Assembly (NCBI GenBank): GCA_026225255.1
Contig: JAMFSJ010000017.1
Coordinates: forward strand, 1 to 64,000
DNA from: Methylacidimicrobium fagopyrum
GTDB lineage: Bacteria > Verrucomicrobiota > Verrucomicrobiia > Limisphaerales > UBA11358
Reading direction: 5' to 3'
Length of the DNA stretch: 64,000 nucleotides
Each line of letters begins with the position of its first letter. Positions within the stretch are counted from its first letter, which is position 1. A model generated the notes under the pieces. It saw only the letters and a program-made list of their open reading frames with translations, searched no databases and was not told the DNA's origin. Of this stretch, positions 62,411 to 64,000 are shown piece by piece. Both the position numbers and the translations under genes were made by a program.

Positions 62411-63562
62411 TCATGTCCACTTTTCAGGCCAGGCATAGGTTCCAGGTTTAATGGTTAATAAAATCGATTGGTCGCCTTGGACGGATAACGTGGCCACGCC
62501 GGGCGCTAATTCGCGTTCCACCGCCAGCCGCGACCAACCCATTCGCCGCACCAATTCCGCCGCTGTCGCGCCGCCTTCCGCAAACACACGTGCCACGGAA
62601 ATGCGCGCCATCACATTTTCGGCGACCTGCACCAAGCTGTGCGACAGTCGTTTTGCCACTTCCACGTTGCGCACCGCGGGCAGACCAACGGCGAGGATCA
62701 CGCGGGCATTTTCCGCAAACGCATTAACGGCGCGCTGCGTCACGGCGGCGACGGCGGCGGGCGTAAATTCCGCGCCCCACGTCAATTCCATCGGCAGCGT
62801 CAACACCGGTTGTTTGCGCCGCCGGGCGTCCGTCACAAATTTTCGCGCCGCTTTGGTGGCGGTGCCGCAAATAAATAATTCCCGCCCGGTCGTCGGCAAG
62901 CGTGACGTTTCCGGATTGCCCATCACCAAAAGTTTTTCGCGTTTCAACAGGGCGCTAAAAAATTCCGATCCGCCCGCCGGCAAAATACCCGCTCCGGACA
63001 GCGCCGCCCAATCGCACACATCTTGCGACGTGTTGGTTTCGCCCACCACAATGGTTTGCCCGGGCATCGAACGTTCGCCATTGACCACGCGAATCGCAAA
63101 TTGTTGCGGCACTTTTAGCAGTCGCAACACTTGGGAATAACGGCGCGGATATTCAGGGTCGCGCGCAAATTCCGTTTTGTGAATCAACTTGCCCCGCACG
63201 AAATAGTGACCGTCGCGAATCGTGCGGCCGAGCGCGGGATTGGCCGGCAGCAACAGCGCGCGTTCCAATTTTAATTGCCGCATCACCGCTTCCACTTCCG
63301 CGGTCACCTGGCCGCGCAAAACGGAATCCACTTTTTTATAAATCCAGCGCGCGCCCGCCGCGTGCAATTGTTGCGCCGCCGTCGCCGCGCGTTGACCCGC
63401 TTCTTCCGCGCTGCACGAACGCGAATCCGTATCCACGCAGACCAAGTCCGCCTGACCACTCGGTTCGCCGCGCCGGATAATTTCCGCGCGCAAACCATGA
63501 CGCAAACCGACGGCACCCAATTCGGCGGCCCCGGTCAAATCATCGGCAATCACGCCAATCAT
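62411..63562 (-). CDS. DUF1537 acid-sugar kinase
   Basis: ATP-dependent kinase of the four-carbon acid sugar kinase family, 383 aa, cytoplasmic. Substrate-side motif GVIADDLTGAAELG (residues 3-16), CVDTDSRS, YKKVDSVLRGQVTAEVEAVM and LLPANPALGRTIRDGHYFV in the N domain; FAEGGATAAELVRRM and TIKPGTYAWPEKW in the nucleotide domain. Members phosphorylate D-threonate, L-threonate or D-erythronate, usually with a PdxA-like dehydrogenase. Here the PdxA-family gene overlaps it by 4 nt, supporting the same two-step route. Which acid is used is unknown. Confidence 0.88.
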   Translation of the reverse strand: MIGVIADDLTGAAELGAVGLRHGLRAEIIRRGEPSGQADLVCVDTDSRSCSAEEAGQRAATAAQQLHAAGARWIYKKVDSVLRGQVTAEVEAVMRQLKLERALLLPANPALGRTIRDGHYFVRGKLIHKTEFARDPEYPRRYSQVLRLLKVPQQFAIRVVNGERSMPGQTIVVGETNTSQDVCDWAALSGAGILPAGGSEFFSALLKREKLLVMGNPETSRLPTTGRELFICGTATKAARKFVTDARRRKQPVLTLPMELTWGAEFTPAAVAAVTQRAVNAFAENARVILAVGLPAVRNVEVAKRLSHSLVQVAENVMARISVARVFAEGGATAAELVRRMGWSRLAVERELAPGVATLSVQGDQSILLTIKPGTYAWPEKWT

Positions 63563-64000
63563 CGCCGCGCTCCTTTCGATTTTCCCGCCGCCAATTCGGT
63601 GGCCACTTGGATGGCTGAGAACAGACTGGTCGGATCAGCTTTGCCTTGCCAAGCGATGTCGAACGCCAGCATTTTGAAAGGAATGTGTCCCTGGTCATGG
63701 TAAAGGGTGACCAGCGCATCAAAATTTTTCCGCACATTCACCGTGAACGCCGCGTCCGGGACGAGCGGGCCGGTGACTTGGAGGCCCTTTTTTCGCGCCT
63801 GTGTCACAGCCGGCGTCACGAATTTTTCTTCCTCCCGCTGACCAAACAATCCGTGTTCGCCCGCGTGCGGATTCAATCCGCAAACACCGATGCGCGGTTC
63901 GCGCCGCAGCATCCAACGCATGGTTTCCGCCGTGTGTTCGATGACATTTAAAATCCGCGCGACGGATAATTTTTGCGGAACTTCGTGATAACCGATGTGC
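63559..64000 (-). CDS. PdxA-family dehydrogenase, C-terminal part, lacking a conserved block (runs off the right edge)
   Basis: About 147 codons are visible, open to the window edge (the frame continues upstream of 63921 through IGYHEVPQKLSVARILN). Motifs GVCGLNPHAGEHGLFG and TLYHDQGHIPFKML supply two of the family's metal-binding histidines. After AFD the chain jumps straight to IAWQGKADPTSLFSAI, whereas PdxA-like proteins normally carry about 22-27 more residues there, including the GVNxTLGLP and RTSxDHGTA elements with the third metal histidine. The family oxidises 4-hydroxythreonine-4-phosphate or 4-phospho-threonate/erythronate. As it stands this copy may be inactive or altered. Confidence 0.82.
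   Translation of the reverse strand, partial: HIGYHEVPQKLSVARILNVIEHTAETMRWMLRREPRIGVCGLNPHAGEHGLFGQREEEKFVTPAVTQARKKGLQVTGPLVPDAAFTVNVRKNFDALVTLYHDQGHIPFKMLAFDIAWQGKADPTSLFSAIQVATELAAGKSKGARR

Noticed and set aside
1-64000. CRISPR arrays or rRNA genes
   Set aside because: No regularly spaced direct repeats with unique spacers and no rRNA-like sequence were seen.

Overview
The window is a chromosomal stretch of a Gram-negative, polysaccharide-degrading bacterium, most likely a Verrucomicrobiota member (Limisphaerales/Pedosphaera-like). That assignment is inference. It rests on a prepilin with the H-x9-DG tail, a long beta-strand-repeat surface protein, HEAT proteins of the YxGxxLxxWL type, TAT-exported Gfo/Idh oxidoreductases, a McsA/McsB pair, MGH1-like and DUF3826 genes in the cluster, and intergenic palindromic repeats. 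No SusC/SusD pair is visible, which argues against Bacteroidota.

Left part (1-15276), housekeeping and accessory genes. A truncated ilvB (minus strand) is preceded by a complete transcription-attenuation leader: a 23-residue Val/Leu/Ile-rich leader peptide, an antiterminator and an intrinsic terminator. Then come a TAT-exported Gfo/Idh protein; a MacA/MacB-type export operon (adaptor, ATPase, two FtsX-like permeases) interrupted by a GxxExxY (PD-(D/E)XK) gene inside near-perfect 30-bp inverted repeats; a HEAT-repeat protein with a small membrane protein; an ABC-F ATPase; mcsA-mcsB; a membrane protein; ilvE; and tRNA-Glu(UUC).

Middle and right part (15701-64000), a pectin utilisation supercluster. 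Plus-strand operon 15701-26600: GH78 rhamnosidase, BNR-repeat protein, GH95, serine esterase, beta-propeller glycosidase, and a pectin methylesterase fused to an esterase. Convergent minus-strand operon 48613-26608: two PL1 lyases, DUF3826, MFS transporter, DapA-family aldolase, (alpha/alpha)6 hydrolase, beta-helix/barrel fusion, apiosidase-like (DUF4038) enzyme, orphan TIM-barrel hydrolase, GH127, GH43, a second DUF3826, Gfo/Idh, and a GPH-family symporter. A prepilin and a surface beta-strand protein (53089-48681) follow, ended by a clear terminator. Divergently transcribed are a GH141-like beta-helix enzyme and a second GH78. The window closes with a third DUF3826, GH2, an AraC regulator, a DUF1537 acid-sugar kinase and a truncated PdxA-family gene that lacks a conserved block.

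The genes fit together as follows. Secreted PL1 and CE8 enzymes would open and de-esterify the pectin backbone. Rhamnosidases, GH127, GH43, GH95, GH140-like, GH141-like and GH2 enzymes would strip side chains; the mix resembles a rhamnogalacturonan II degradation set. Two inner-membrane symporters would import the products. Gfo/Idh, the DapA-like aldolase, the DUF1537 kinase and the PdxA-like dehydrogenase would feed unusual acids to central metabolism. Three DUF3826 paralogues recur beside these blocks and are the least understood part. Many adjacent genes overlap by exactly 4 nt (ATGA), implying translational coupling.
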